Shown: positions 1-8,252, numbered from the stretch's first letter. The stretch: 32,736 bases of DNA from Deltaproteobacteria bacterium (GCA_016219225.1 JACRBX010000180.1:1-32736), one strand, 5' to 3'. A program made the numbers and translations. Notes: a model not told the origin generated them from the letters alone.

Positions 1-471
1 ATGAAAAAATGTTTTATGACCCTTATCGTGAATGGCGAAGCCTATGAGGTGACCACGGCGCCCAATCGGACCCTCCTGGAGGTGCTGCGCGATGACCTTC
101 ATTTCACCGGGGCCAAAGAGAGCTGCGGAGAAGGGGCCTGCGGGTCCTGCACCGTCCTCATAGACGGCCGGCCAACGCGTTCCTGCCTGACGCTGGCCGT
201 GGCGGTCGAAGGAAAGGCCATTACCACCATCGAAGGCCTGGCCCAGGGAGGCGAACTCCATCCGGTCCAGGAGGCCTTTGTGGCCCACCATGCCATCCAG
301 TGTGGATTCTGCAGCCCGGGGATGATCCTCACCGCTTATGCCCTGCTCAAAGAAAACCCCCGGCCCACGGAAGAAGAAATCCGCCGGGCCTTATCGGGCA
401 ATACCTGCCGCTGTACCGGGTATGCCAAGATCGTGGAAGCGGTCCGGTCTTTGGCCGGAGAAGGGAGGTAG
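1..471 (+). CDS. [2Fe-2S] small subunit of a xanthine-oxidase-family molybdenum hydroxylase
   Basis: Electron-transfer subunit carrying two [2Fe-2S] clusters, working with the molybdopterin subunit encoded next. The 156-residue protein has the full pattern: plant-ferredoxin-type cysteines C42, C47, C50 and C62 in an ESCGEGACGSC context, then the C-terminal helical cluster domain with C101, C104, C136 and C138 (CGFCSPG and CRCTG). This matches the roughly 150-165 residues usual for CoxS/HcrC-type subunits. The gene begins at the window's first base, so its upstream signals and any FAD subunit upstream cannot be seen; Met6 is an alternative start. Its stop lies 5 bases before the next start, implying co-translation. 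The family is certain; the substrate is not. Confidence 0.93.
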   Translation: MKKCFMTLIVNGEAYEVTTAPNRTLLEVLRDDLHFTGAKESCGEGACGSCTVLIDGRPTRSCLTLAVAVEGKAITTIEGLAQGGELHPVQEAFVAHHAIQCGFCSPGMILTAYALLKENPRPTEEEIRRALSGNTCRCTGYAKIVEAVRSLAGEGR

Positions 472-476
472 GGTTT

Positions 477-2750
477 ATGGAAAAATATGCCTATATCGGA
501 AAAGATATGAAGCGGGTCGATACGGGTCTCAAGGCCACCGGTGGGGCCCTCTTCGCCGCCGACCTTTCCTTGCCCCACATGCTGGTGGGCAAGATCCTCC
601 GGTCGCCCTACCCTCACGCCCGCATCCTCAACATCGATACCTTAAGGGCGGAAAAGCTTCCCGGGGTCAAGGCCGTGGTCACGGCTGGGGATACCTGCGG
701 CGATAAATGGGGGGTATTCCGCTATACCCAGGACCAGCAGTTCTTGCCCACGGAAAAGGTGCGCTATTGCGGTGAGGAGGTGGCGGCCGTGGCCGCCGTA
801 GACGAAGATACGGCCCTTCAGGCCTTGTCGCTCATCGAGGTGCAATACGAAGTGCTTCCGGCCGTTTTTACCATCGAGGAAGCCATGGCGCCCGAGGCCC
901 CTCAGCTCCACGAGGTCTATCCGGGCAATATCAACATCCATGTGCACATCGAAGTGGGAGACCTTGAAAAAGGCTTCAGTGAGTCGGTCCTGGTCCGGGA
1001 AGATACCTTCTCCGCCCCGGAAGACGCCTATTTCCAGGGCGAACCCTATGCCGTGGCCGCCCAGTTCGACCAGTCCGGCAATCTGGAAATATGGATGCCC
1101 AACGCCGGCCCCCATCTGAAGGCCAAGCCCCTTTCCAATGTGCTCAAGCTCCCCCTGAACAAGGTGCGGGTCAGAAAGATTGCCATCGGCGGCGCCTTCG
1201 GAGGCCGTTCGGAGATATCGCCGGCCGATGTGATCTGCGCCCTCCTGGCCAGGAAGGCCCATAGACCGGTCAAGATCGTCTATACCCGGGAAGAAAATAC
1301 CGTGGCCACCCGGCAGGCCCACTCCATGATCACCCGGATCAAGACCGGTGTGGACCGGGAGGGAAAGGTCCTGGCCAGGGATATCACCTGCCACATGGAT
1401 GGCGGGGCCTACAGCTCCACCGGCCCCATCGCCGTCTCCGTTCCCTTTCTCTGTATGGAACAGGCCTACCGTATGGATAACGTCCGTTTTAACGGCTACC
1501 GGGTCCTGACCAATAAACCGATCCGGGGCATGTTCCGCACCCACGGCCGGGCCTTTGCCTGCGGCATAGACTTGCAGCTCGACCGGCTGGGCCAGGAACT
1601 GGGCCTCGATCCCTTAACGATGCGCCTCCGGAACGCCCGTCAGACCGGGGACACGACACCGACCAAATCCTATGTGGCCAGTTGCGGGTTGACCGAAACG
1701 ATCGTCAAAACGGGCGAAAAATCTCGATGGAAAGAGAAGTGGGGCAAACTTCCTCCCTATCACGGCATCGGTATCGGCTGTAACTCGGTGCAGACCGGTT
1801 TCCCCATGGGCATCAGGGGCGGCTCCCAGGCCCTGATTAAATTGAATGAGGACGGCGGGGCCACGGTCATCACCGGGATCGTCGATAACGGTCAGGGCAA
1901 CGACCATATGATCGTCCAGATTGCCGCCGAGGAGTTGGGGATCACCCCCGATGACGTCCAACTGATCAATGCCGATACGGAAGTGACGCCCAGCGATCCC
2001 GGTTCCTATTCCATGTGCGAAACCTTTATCGGCGGTAATGCCGTCAAGCTGGCCGCCCAGGACGTGAAGAAGAAACTCTTCAAAATAGCGGCCGGGGCTT
2101 TGGGCGTGGGCGAAGAGGACCTTACCGCCCGGAACCGGAAGATCTTCGTGACCGATAACCCGGACCTGTCCATGAGTTTGGCCAAGGTGGTACGGATCGG
2201 TCTCAGCCGGAACGAATCCATCAGCGGGGAAGGGTCCTACTGGCCGAACGTGGATGCCAAGCGGGAATGGGTCAAGAATCCCTCCGGTCAGCTTTCGGAG
2301 ACCTTTTCCTTCGGTACGGTCATCTGCGAAGTGAAAGTCGACCCCGAGACGGGCCAGGTGGAGGTGCTGGAAGTGACGGCCGCCCAGGATGTCGGCTATG
2401 CCCTGAACCCGAAGATCATCGAAGGACAGTTTGAAGGCGGCGTCGCCATGGGCGGCCAGGGGGGGATGTTAAGTGAATTTCTTAAGTGGCATGAAGGCCG
2501 GGTGCTCAACCCCACCCAACTCGGGTACCTGGTGCCCCTGGCCGTGGATATGCCGAAAATCAATACGATTATCGTCGAAACCATGGACCCCAACGGTCCT
2601 TACGGGGCCAAGGAGGCCGGGATGTCCGTGGCCATGTCCGCGGCCCAGGCCTACTGCGGCGCCATCTGTAATGCCATCGGGATCTATATGAAGGAATTTC
2701 CCCTGACCCCGGACAAGATACTCGCGGCCATAGAGGGGAAGAATACATAA
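477..2750 (+). CDS. Molybdopterin-binding large subunit of a xanthine-oxidase-family hydroxylase
   Basis: Catalytic subunit (757 aa) that would hydroxylate or reductively dehydroxylate an aromatic, heterocyclic or aldehyde substrate at a Mo-pterin centre. The start is the ATG at 477, preceded by AAGGGAGG eight bases upstream; a longer reading from 300 overlaps the previous gene and is not used. An N-terminal aldehyde-oxidase a/b hammerhead domain (about residues 15-130) is followed by the Mo-cofactor domain with GGAFGGR near residue 240. The catalytic glutamate is E713 in GPYGAKEAGM, a context I associate with 4-hydroxybenzoyl-CoA reductase alpha subunits and related enzymes. The usual RGxGxP-like loop instead reads IRGMFRTHGRA, so substrate contacts probably differ. 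No FAD-binding medium subunit follows it. Confidence 0.92.
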   Translation: MEKYAYIGKDMKRVDTGLKATGGALFAADLSLPHMLVGKILRSPYPHARILNIDTLRAEKLPGVKAVVTAGDTCGDKWGVFRYTQDQQFLPTEKVRYCGEEVAAVAAVDEDTALQALSLIEVQYEVLPAVFTIEEAMAPEAPQLHEVYPGNINIHVHIEVGDLEKGFSESVLVREDTFSAPEDAYFQGEPYAVAAQFDQSGNLEIWMPNAGPHLKAKPLSNVLKLPLNKVRVRKIAIGGAFGGRSEISPADVICALLARKAHRPVKIVYTREENTVATRQAHSMITRIKTGVDREGKVLARDITCHMDGGAYSSTGPIAVSVPFLCMEQAYRMDNVRFNGYRVLTNKPIRGMFRTHGRAFACGIDLQLDRLGQELGLDPLTMRLRNARQTGDTTPTKSYVASCGLTETIVKTGEKSRWKEKWGKLPPYHGIGIGCNSVQTGFPMGIRGGSQALIKLNEDGGATVITGIVDNGQGNDHMIVQIAAEELGITPDDVQLINADTEVTPSDPGSYSMCETFIGGNAVKLAAQDVKKKLFKIAAGALGVGEEDLTARNRKIFVTDNPDLSMSLAKVVRIGLSRNESISGEGSYWPNVDAKREWVKNPSGQLSETFSFGTVICEVKVDPETGQVEVLEVTAAQDVGYALNPKIIEGQFEGGVAMGGQGGMLSEFLKWHEGRVLNPTQLGYLVPLAVDMPKINTIIVETMDPNGPYGAKEAGMSVAMSAAQAYCGAICNAIGIYMKEFPLTPDKILAAIEGKNT

Positions 2751-2768
2751 GGCACTCCGGGAGGCCCC

Positions 2769-3188
2769 ATGAAACTTGAAAAGATTGACCATATCTGTTT
2801 TGCAGTCAAAGATCTGGAAGAAACGAAAAAAGTCTACCAAGAAGATTTCGGATTGATGCCGACCTATGAGTATGTTGCCGAATCGGAAAAAATTAAAGTC
2901 GCCCGGTACTATATCGGTGAGGTAGCCGTGGAGTGCATGGAATCGACTGCACCGGACGGGCAGGTCGCCAGATTCATTGAAAAAAAAGGAGAGGGCGTTT
3001 TCCTTATCTCCTATAAAGTGGATAATCTTTTAAAAGCCATGGAGGAACTCAATCAAAAGGGCATCAAACTGATCGATAGCAAGCCGAGAGAGCTTTTCGG
3101 AAACCGGTATGCTTTTGTGCATCATCCCAATAAGCTGAACGGGGTGCTCACCGAGCTTTTAGAAGGGGATTTCGATATCAATAAATAA
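2769..3188 (+). CDS. VOC-superfamily protein, methylmalonyl-CoA-epimerase-like
   Basis: A 139-residue vicinal-oxygen-chelate protein made of two beta-alpha-beta-beta-beta modules. DHICFAVKDL near the N-terminus and ARFIEKKGEG in the middle closely recall methylmalonyl-CoA epimerase. Of the expected metal ligands, H8 and E129 (LTELLEG) are present, but the central histidine of the epimerase GIHHIA-type motif is replaced: the protein reads GEGVFLISYKV, with F78-L79 where HH is expected. It may therefore bind metal differently or act on another acyl-CoA or keto-acid. The gene starts 18 bases after the hydroxylase stop with GGGAGG just upstream, so it probably belongs to the same operon. Family is confident, exact reaction is not. 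Confidence 0.8.
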   Translation: MKLEKIDHICFAVKDLEETKKVYQEDFGLMPTYEYVAESEKIKVARYYIGEVAVECMESTAPDGQVARFIEKKGEGVFLISYKVDNLLKAMEELNQKGIKLIDSKPRELFGNRYAFVHHPNKLNGVLTELLEGDFDINK

Positions 3189-3201
3189 TCAAGGAGGGAT
3201 C

Positions 3202-4344
3202 ATGAAGGTATTAGTTGTCGGCGGGACGGGCGGTATGGGACAGGGGGCTGCCCGGGACCTCATTAAACAGGAGCAGATCAAGCAGGTCATTCTCGGGGAT
3301 ATCAATATAGACCCCATCCGGGTACAGGACAAGTTGAAGGCCAGCGACAAGATATCCCTGAGTAAAATCGATGTCAACGATCACCAGGGCCTGGTCGGCG
3401 TCATCCGGGAATGCGATGTGGTCGTCAACTGCGCCGGACCGTTTTACAAGACGGCCGTGGCCGTAGCCCGGGCCGCCGTGGAGGCGAAAGTCAATTATAT
3501 CGATATCTGTGACGACTATGAGGCCACGGAAATTCTTTTTGCCTCCGATATCGACCAGGCGGCCAGGGAAGCGGGGATCACCGTTTTGACCGGTATGGGC
3601 TCCGATCCGGGAACCAACAATGTCCTGGTCAAGTGGTATGCCGATCATTTGGACCGGGTGAATGAGATCTCATTATTCTGGGTGGTCAGTATCGCCGAGC
3701 TGGCCGGTGCGGCCTGGGATCACAGCCTGCACATGACCATCGGGAAAATTCCCCAATATCTGGACGGCCAGTTGGTCCATGTGGAAGGTGGCACCGGTGT
3801 GGAGACGGCCCAATTCCTGGAACCCCTGGGCACCTGTCAGGTGCGCTATGTGGGCCACCCCCAGCCGCTGACCATCCCGCGCTACATCAAAGGGCTGAAA
3901 AAGGTGGAGATCAAGGGTGCGCTCATTCCCTTGTGGGTGGACGAGCTGATCAAAGAACAGAAAGAAACCGGCTTCCTCAGCAAAGAGCCGGTGGAGGTTC
4001 ACGGGACCAGGGTCACCCCCTATGATCTGACCCTGCGGCTCTGGGACACCATCCCCCAAAACAGGGATAACGGCCCGGAGGCCTCCGGTTTGAAAGTGAT
4101 CGTCAAAGGGGAAAGAGACGGGAAGCGGGTGACTTACACGGCCGATATCGTGGGCCGCATGAGGCCGGGAACCGGGCTTCCGGCTTCTATTGCCGCCCTG
4201 ATGATGGAGGCCGGCGATGTGACGGTCAAAGGGGTCGTGGCCCCGGAAGGCTGCATCGATCCGGACAAATTCCTGGCCGCCTTACTGAAAAGGGGCGCTA
4301 AAATACATCAAACGGAAACCATAGGCTCGCTGTTTGCACTCTAA
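3202..4344 (+). CDS. Saccharopine-dehydrogenase-like NAD(P)-dependent oxidoreductase
   Basis: A 380-residue cytoplasmic oxidoreductase. The N-terminus is a Rossmann fold with the dinucleotide loop GGTGGMGQGAA at residues 7-17. NCAGPF and the segment around YIDICDDYEA are typical of the saccharopine dehydrogenase/lysine-ketoglutarate reductase-like family. The C-terminal region ending with GDVTVKGVVAPEGCIDPDKF is also characteristic. Members of this family act on imino or amino acid intermediates, which fits the aminotransferase that follows. AAGGAGGG precedes the ATG, and the gene sits 13 bases after the VOC gene, so it is likely in the same transcript. The specific substrate cannot be read from the sequence. 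Confidence 0.85.
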   Translation: MKVLVVGGTGGMGQGAARDLIKQEQIKQVILGDINIDPIRVQDKLKASDKISLSKIDVNDHQGLVGVIRECDVVVNCAGPFYKTAVAVARAAVEAKVNYIDICDDYEATEILFASDIDQAAREAGITVLTGMGSDPGTNNVLVKWYADHLDRVNEISLFWVVSIAELAGAAWDHSLHMTIGKIPQYLDGQLVHVEGGTGVETAQFLEPLGTCQVRYVGHPQPLTIPRYIKGLKKVEIKGALIPLWVDELIKEQKETGFLSKEPVEVHGTRVTPYDLTLRLWDTIPQNRDNGPEASGLKVIVKGERDGKRVTYTADIVGRMRPGTGLPASIAALMMEAGDVTVKGVVAPEGCIDPDKFLAALLKRGAKIHQTETIGSLFAL

Positions 4345-4486
4345 GCCCTCATGCCCCAGGGAGCGACACGAAGCATGAAAATGCGAATATCGAATATCGA
4401 ATAATGAATAATGAATGTCGAAGTAAGGTTGTTTTTGAACCCGTAACTCGTAACTCGTAACCCGCAACTCTATTTTCGAACTAAAG
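4342..4486 (+). repeat. Modular intergenic element, copy A (box plus two heptad arrays)
   Basis: Fills the gap between the oxidoreductase and aminotransferase genes. In order: TAAGC (4342-4346, overlapping the stop codon), TCATGC with a weak GCCCC/GAGC pairing, the box ACGAAGCATGAAAATG (4368-4383), six 7-bp units of CGAATAT type (4384-4425), a linker, four 7-bp units of CGTAACT type (4442-4469), and TATTTTCGAACTAAAG (4471-4486). It ends 10 bases before the next ATG and appears to supply its AAAGGA ribosome binding site. The 44-base stretch 4384-4427 matches the reverse complement of 25675-25718 with three differences. Any reading frame through it gives only low-complexity peptide. Confidence 0.75.
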
Positions 4487-4496
4487 GAAACTATCT

Positions 4497-5753
4497 ATGA
4501 AAAGCGCTGAAAAACTGAATATTGCCAGAAGTCAGGAACTGTTTAAAGAGGCCTTGGCCTTGGTCCCCGGCGGGGTCCTGGGTGCCAGAAAACCGGCTGA
4601 TTTTATCGAAGGCGAATACCCCATCTTTGTGGAAAGCGGCCGGGGCGGCCGGGTGGTCGATGTGGACGGAAATGAGTATATCGATTTCCTCTGCGGCTAT
4701 GGGCCGATTATTCTGGGCTATCGGGAAGAAGAAGTGGATGAAGCGGTTATCCGCCAGATCAGAGACAAAGGCTTCTGTTTCACCCTGACCCAGCGGTATC
4801 AGAATGAGCTGGCCAAAAAACTGAGTCAACTGGTCCCCTGTTCGGAAATGAGTATTTTTTTAAAGACCGGTTCCGATGCCACCACGGCCAGCATCCGTAT
4901 TGCCAGGGCCTTTACCAACCGGGTCAAGGTGATGCGCTGCGGCTACCACGGCTGGCATGACTGGTGCGTGGAGATGAAAGGGGGCGTCCCTGAAAAATTC
5001 TATGAAGATGTCTTTGAATTCCGCTACAACCGTCTCGATCAACTCGAGGACCTGATGGCCCAACACGGCGATCAGACCGCGGCCATCATTATGACCCCTT
5101 TCGGACACCACCTGCACATGAAGATGGAAGAGCCCAAATCCGGGTTCCTGGAAGGGGTCCGGGAAATCGCCACCCGGTACGGCGCTATCCTGGTTTTTGA
5201 TGAAGTCCGGACCGGGTTCCGGTTGGCCCTGGGAGGGGCCCAGGCCTATTACGGGGTCACCCCCGACCTGGTGGTCCTGGGAAAGGGGATGGCCAACGGC
5301 TATGCCATCAGCGTGGTGACCGGGAAAAAAGAGGTGATGATGGCCTCGGCCCAGAAGCTGTTCATCTCGTCCACCTTCTTCCCCAATAGTGACGGCTATG
5401 TGGCCGCTCTGAAAACCATTGAGATCCTCGAACGGGACAAGGTCATTGATAAGATCTGGGAAAAGGGGGCCCGTTTCTGGAAAAAAATCCAGGAAATCCT
5501 CGACCGCTACGATGTGGGCGCCGAGTTAAGCGGGGTGGCTCCCATGTTTTTCATCACCTTCAGGCCCGATGCAGCCAAGACCCACAGGGCCAAACGGGAT
5601 GATTTTTATACCCAGCTTATTCGCAAAGGGATCTTTTTAACCCCCCACCATCATGGGTATATCTGTTACCGCCACACCGACCAGGATCTGGAACTGGCGG
5701 CCCAGGCCATAGAGGAGTCCCTGGCCTACGTAAAAGAGAAACACGGCCGATAG
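4497..5753 (+). CDS. Class III PLP aminotransferase, glutamate-1-semialdehyde-aminomutase-like
   Basis: A 418-residue fold-type I PLP enzyme of the class III family. The PLP lysine is K263 in VVLGKGMANGY, the cofactor aspartate lies in LVFDEVRTGFR, and GSDATTASIRIAR binds the PLP phosphate; all read like HemL-type proteins. The N-terminal PGGVLGARKP segment also resembles glutamate-1-semialdehyde aminomutases. However, it sits among catabolic genes rather than tetrapyrrole genes, so an amino-acid or beta-amino-acid transaminase is as likely as HemL. AAAGGA precedes the ATG. It is separated from the upstream genes only by the repeat element at 4342-4486, so it may share their transcript. Confidence 0.87.
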   Translation: MKSAEKLNIARSQELFKEALALVPGGVLGARKPADFIEGEYPIFVESGRGGRVVDVDGNEYIDFLCGYGPIILGYREEEVDEAVIRQIRDKGFCFTLTQRYQNELAKKLSQLVPCSEMSIFLKTGSDATTASIRIARAFTNRVKVMRCGYHGWHDWCVEMKGGVPEKFYEDVFEFRYNRLDQLEDLMAQHGDQTAAIIMTPFGHHLHMKMEEPKSGFLEGVREIATRYGAILVFDEVRTGFRLALGGAQAYYGVTPDLVVLGKGMANGYAISVVTGKKEVMMASAQKLFISSTFFPNSDGYVAALKTIEILERDKVIDKIWEKGARFWKKIQEILDRYDVGAELSGVAPMFFITFRPDAAKTHRAKRDDFYTQLIRKGIFLTPHHHGYICYRHTDQDLELAAQAIEESLAYVKEKHGR

Positions 5754-5758
5754 GGCCT

Positions 5759-5815
5759 GATCACTCATTCGGTCACACAAGACCACCCAGACTGACCTAT
5801 GCAAGGTGAGTGATC
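5759..5815. other. 57-bp dyad after the aminotransferase gene
   Basis: GATCACTC (5759-5766) is repeated inverted as GAGTGATC (5808-5815). A nested GGTCA (5771-5775) pairs with TGACC (5793-5797). It begins six bases after the aminotransferase stop, so it could fold at the transcript's 3' end, but no T-run follows, so it is not a standard intrinsic terminator. It may also be the end of a decayed mobile element. Confidence 0.45.
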
Positions 5816-5868
5816 GGAAGCCATCCGTGGGGATATCATTCAAGAAAAATAATCAGGCTAACCTTTTA

Positions 5869-5900
5869 GGTTCTTCTCCCAATCCATTGGGAGAAGAACC
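5869..5900. other. Perfect 14-bp hairpin with TCCA loop
   Basis: GGTTCTTCTCCCAA (5869-5882) and its exact complement TTGGGAGAAGAACC (5887-5900) flank a 4-base loop. The surrounding 5820-6000 is AT-rich and has no supported gene. The stem is strong enough to stop or protect a transcript, but the downstream plus-strand bases are TCTTACCCC, so this is at best a terminator-like or repeat structure. Confidence 0.6.
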
Positions 5901-5999
5901 TCTTACCCCAATAGCATTCTCCTTATAGAAAAGACTATCCATAAATAGGATTGTATTCCTATTATCTATATGATATATTAGTAATGAATTCCTAATTTT

Positions 6000-6598
6000 T
6001 TGGAATACAAAGACAAGAAACTTTTTTATCTTACCCTGGAGCAGAACATCCACACAGCCCTGGAAAGTGACCTGATCGCCATTTTTCCATCTTTAAACGG
6101 CAACAGCATCAAGAAAATAAAAAAACTGTTAAGCATTATTGCCTCCTCGGTGCCTTTTACTCCGGACTTAAAGAGGTTAAAAACTTTATGGATATCGGTG
6201 ATGAACGGACCTTGAAAACCTATTTAAAATATCTGGAAGATGCCGGGGTTATCCTGACGGTTTCCAGAAGTGGAAAAGGGCTTAAGGTCCTGGAGAAACC
6301 CGAAAAAATTTACCTGAACAACCCGAATCTCATCCAGGCTATTGCGGCTCCGGTTTCGGCCAATAAGGGAAATATTCGAGAAACATTTTTTCTTAATATG
6401 CTTGGCACCCTTCATGAGGTCTCTATTCCCGCACAGGGTGATTTCCTGATCAATAACCGTCATCTCTTTGAAGTCGGAAGAAAAAACAAGACCTTTGCCC
6501 AAATCAAAAACATCGAGAAGTCCTTCCTGGCCATCGACAGTCTCGAGATAGGGGTAAAAAATAAAATCCCCTTGTGGGTCTTTGGGCTTTTATATTGA
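6000..6598 (+). pseudogene. Decayed DUF4143-type AAA ATPase, C-terminal remnant with frameshift
   Basis: Two overlapping frames together resemble the C-terminal half of the AAA/DUF4143 ATPases often carried in accessory DNA. The first frame (from TTG 6000) gives a helical segment ending PFTPDLKRLK. The second picks up at about 6170-6188 with MDIGDERTLKTYLKYLEDAGVI and continues through KPEKIYLNNPNLI, IRETFFLNML, FLINNRHLFEVG and the typical end IPLWVFGLLY. Losing one base near 6168-6178 (TTAAAGAGG) would explain the switch. The P-loop and Walker B half is missing altogether: nothing upstream encodes it. I infer a truncated, frameshifted, non-functional gene. AT-rich TTGTAT-N17-TATATT at 5951-5979 looks promoter-like but may be chance. 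Confidence 0.75.
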
Positions 6599-6613
6599 CC
6601 TCTTTCTGAAATG

Positions 6614-6641
6614 TTGATTTTTAATTTTGGTACTTTATACT
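6614..6641 (+). promoter_or_regulatory. Sigma70-like promoter for the acyltransferase gene
   Basis: TTGATT (6614-6619) and TATACT (6636-6641) are separated by 16 bases, in the gap between the ATPase remnant and the acyltransferase start about 90 bases downstream. Confidence 0.42.
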
Positions 6642-6731
6642 CTTTCCATCAAAAAGAAAGTTCTTATCAACGATTAGGATGGAGCCTGGACTGAGACAAA
6701 GTCAAAGTTGTTGGAATGGAGCCAGTCGCCA

Positions 6732-7931
6732 ATGACTGAGCAGATTACTGTGATTAAGCAGAAAGATCTTGAAGCATCTAAACCGGTCAAGCGGTTCGAA
6801 GCTCTGGATGGATTCAAGGGAATAGCTGTGTTGTGGATCGTCATCTTTCATCTTCTGCTGGCAAGTTCGACGGATTTGGGAAATTATGCGTTTGGGACGA
6901 CTATTTTTCTGGTCATAAGCGGATTTGCCATTACACACTCTGTAAGCCGCGTTTCGTGGGGGAAGAATGCGGCTATTTCTTTTGTGAAACGCAGGTTCTC
7001 GCGCATTTACGCGCCATATCTTCTTTCCCTCCTTTTTGGCGCCTTCCTGCTGCCAATCGCCTGCGCAGTGATACATGTTCTGAAGGGGCGCCCAGGCCCG
7101 GTTCAGTTTTATCCTTACACTTTTGGAGATTGGATACAGGTGATATCTCTGGTTAGAGTCTTTTCATCGAACAGTTGGGACCTGGGGATGGCCTTCCGCC
7201 CGTTATGGATAAACTGGTACCTTGCCGTCACTGTGCAAATCTACCTCATAATTGCTTTAGCAATTTTTATCAGAAGCCAGAAGTTTATTCTGTTTGTCAC
7301 GTTCCTGTCGGTACTGATCCTGTTCTCGTCCGTGAAGAAATTCGTCCCCTACGGGCTTTTCTTGCCGTTCTGGCTGCCCTTTTCGATAGGCATGGTCCTC
7401 TGGTATGTCATACGCAAGGGGTATGTATTTCAGATTGACTGGCAAAGAGATCGCACCTGGTACGTGGCCGGGATCTGCTCCTACGGTGCAGGGGCTGGTC
7501 TTCTGCTGTGGCTTTTCTATGCCTCGTATCTCTTTGCCTTGGCAGTAGGCTTTCTGCTGTGGCTTCTGTATCCCATTGACGGTAGGGTTGCAAGCTGGCT
7601 TCCATGTCGGGCCTTCAAAGTTATCGGGCTGATGTCCTACGGTCTGTACCTTGTTCATATCCCACTTTCGCTACTGGCTTTGGAGTTCATACCCCACCCT
7701 TCGCGATTCCCGACCCAGATTACGCGTCCATTCCTATGGGTGCCACTTACAATCTTCATGAGCTATCTCTGGTTCATTTTTTTCGAGCGGCCCGGCTCTT
7801 TCCGTGGCAGTCTGATTGCGGTCGTGAGGCCCCTGAAGGCTCTTAAGATTGCGTTCCGTGAAGATTGGCAAATTGTGTTCCCGTCAAGGCAGGGCTTTAA
7901 CTTCGAGAAGAAGAGCAAGATAATGTCGTAA
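6732..7931 (+). CDS. Acyltransferase 3 family membrane protein (OafA/YrhL type)
   Basis: Integral membrane O-acyltransferase of about 399 residues, expected to acylate a surface sugar, lipid or exopolysaccharide. The N-terminal RFEALDGFKGIAVLWIVIFH carries the family's active-site histidine in the first transmembrane helix. GTTIFLVISGFAIT follows, then the FVKRRFSRIYAPY arginine motif, about ten hydrophobic helices, and the late MSYGLYLVHIPL motif. I use ATG 6732, with GGAG about 11 bases before it; a TTG at 6708 would add eight residues and has no clear ribosome binding site. Codon use and base composition look more AT-rich than the flanking operons, and it stands alone next to a decayed ATPase, suggesting horizontally acquired DNA. 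Confidence 0.85.
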   Translation: MTEQITVIKQKDLEASKPVKRFEALDGFKGIAVLWIVIFHLLLASSTDLGNYAFGTTIFLVISGFAITHSVSRVSWGKNAAISFVKRRFSRIYAPYLLSLLFGAFLLPIACAVIHVLKGRPGPVQFYPYTFGDWIQVISLVRVFSSNSWDLGMAFRPLWINWYLAVTVQIYLIIALAIFIRSQKFILFVTFLSVLILFSSVKKFVPYGLFLPFWLPFSIGMVLWYVIRKGYVFQIDWQRDRTWYVAGICSYGAGAGLLLWLFYASYLFALAVGFLLWLLYPIDGRVASWLPCRAFKVIGLMSYGLYLVHIPLSLLALEFIPHPSRFPTQITRPFLWVPLTIFMSYLWFIFFERPGSFRGSLIAVVRPLKALKIAFREDWQIVFPSRQGFNFEKKSKIMS

Positions 7932-8252
7932 AAAATTCAACCGAAAAACAAAAGTCTTGAGCGGAAGATAATGATATCGCCATCCAGGAAGTCTGCCATT
8001 TACTTCGGTTAAGAAGTAGGCCAGGTACACCGGCGTAAAAGCCTACTAACGATTTATTTTCTTCCGTTCCAGAGACCCTTGGAATAAGTGTGTATTCCGA
8101 GTCAATCCGGCGGCCCTTCCCTACAGTATTCCTTGCAGAAAAATACAGGGATTCCCTTATTTATTTTTTGGGTTGTTTCTTAAATAATGACAAAATAAAA
8201 TCCTGAAAGTTGTTCGAAAGACCCAAAACCCGTTGTTACAAAGGAGTCAAGC
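7932..8252. other. Gene-free stretch with small dyads
   Basis: No supported gene. It contains a 7-bp inverted repeat AGTAGGC (8015-8021)/GCCTACT (8041-8047) and a 6-bp one GGAATA (8081-8086)/TATTCC (8093-8098). It may be the leader of the small gene at 8253, which has AAAGGAG just upstream. No known riboswitch was recognised. Confidence 0.35.

Noticed and set aside
300-476. Longer N-terminus for the molybdenum hydroxylase large subunit
   Set aside because: It would overlap the small-subunit gene in another frame, has no homology, and ATG 477 has a good ribosome binding site.
642-1544. Long minus-strand open frame inside the hydroxylase gene
   Set aside because: Shadow frame of a GC-rich coding region; low-complexity Gly/His-rich product with no family features. 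The same applies to minus-strand frames at 17961-18842 and 29250-30092 and the plus-strand frame at 22894-23697.
5869-5900. Intrinsic terminator
   Set aside because: The stem is excellent but no T-run follows on the plus strand and no nearby gene ends on either side at the right distance.
6404-6417. Second sigma54-like TGGCAC site
   Set aside because: TGGCACCCTTCATG lacks the GC at the required spacing and lies inside the ATPase remnant.
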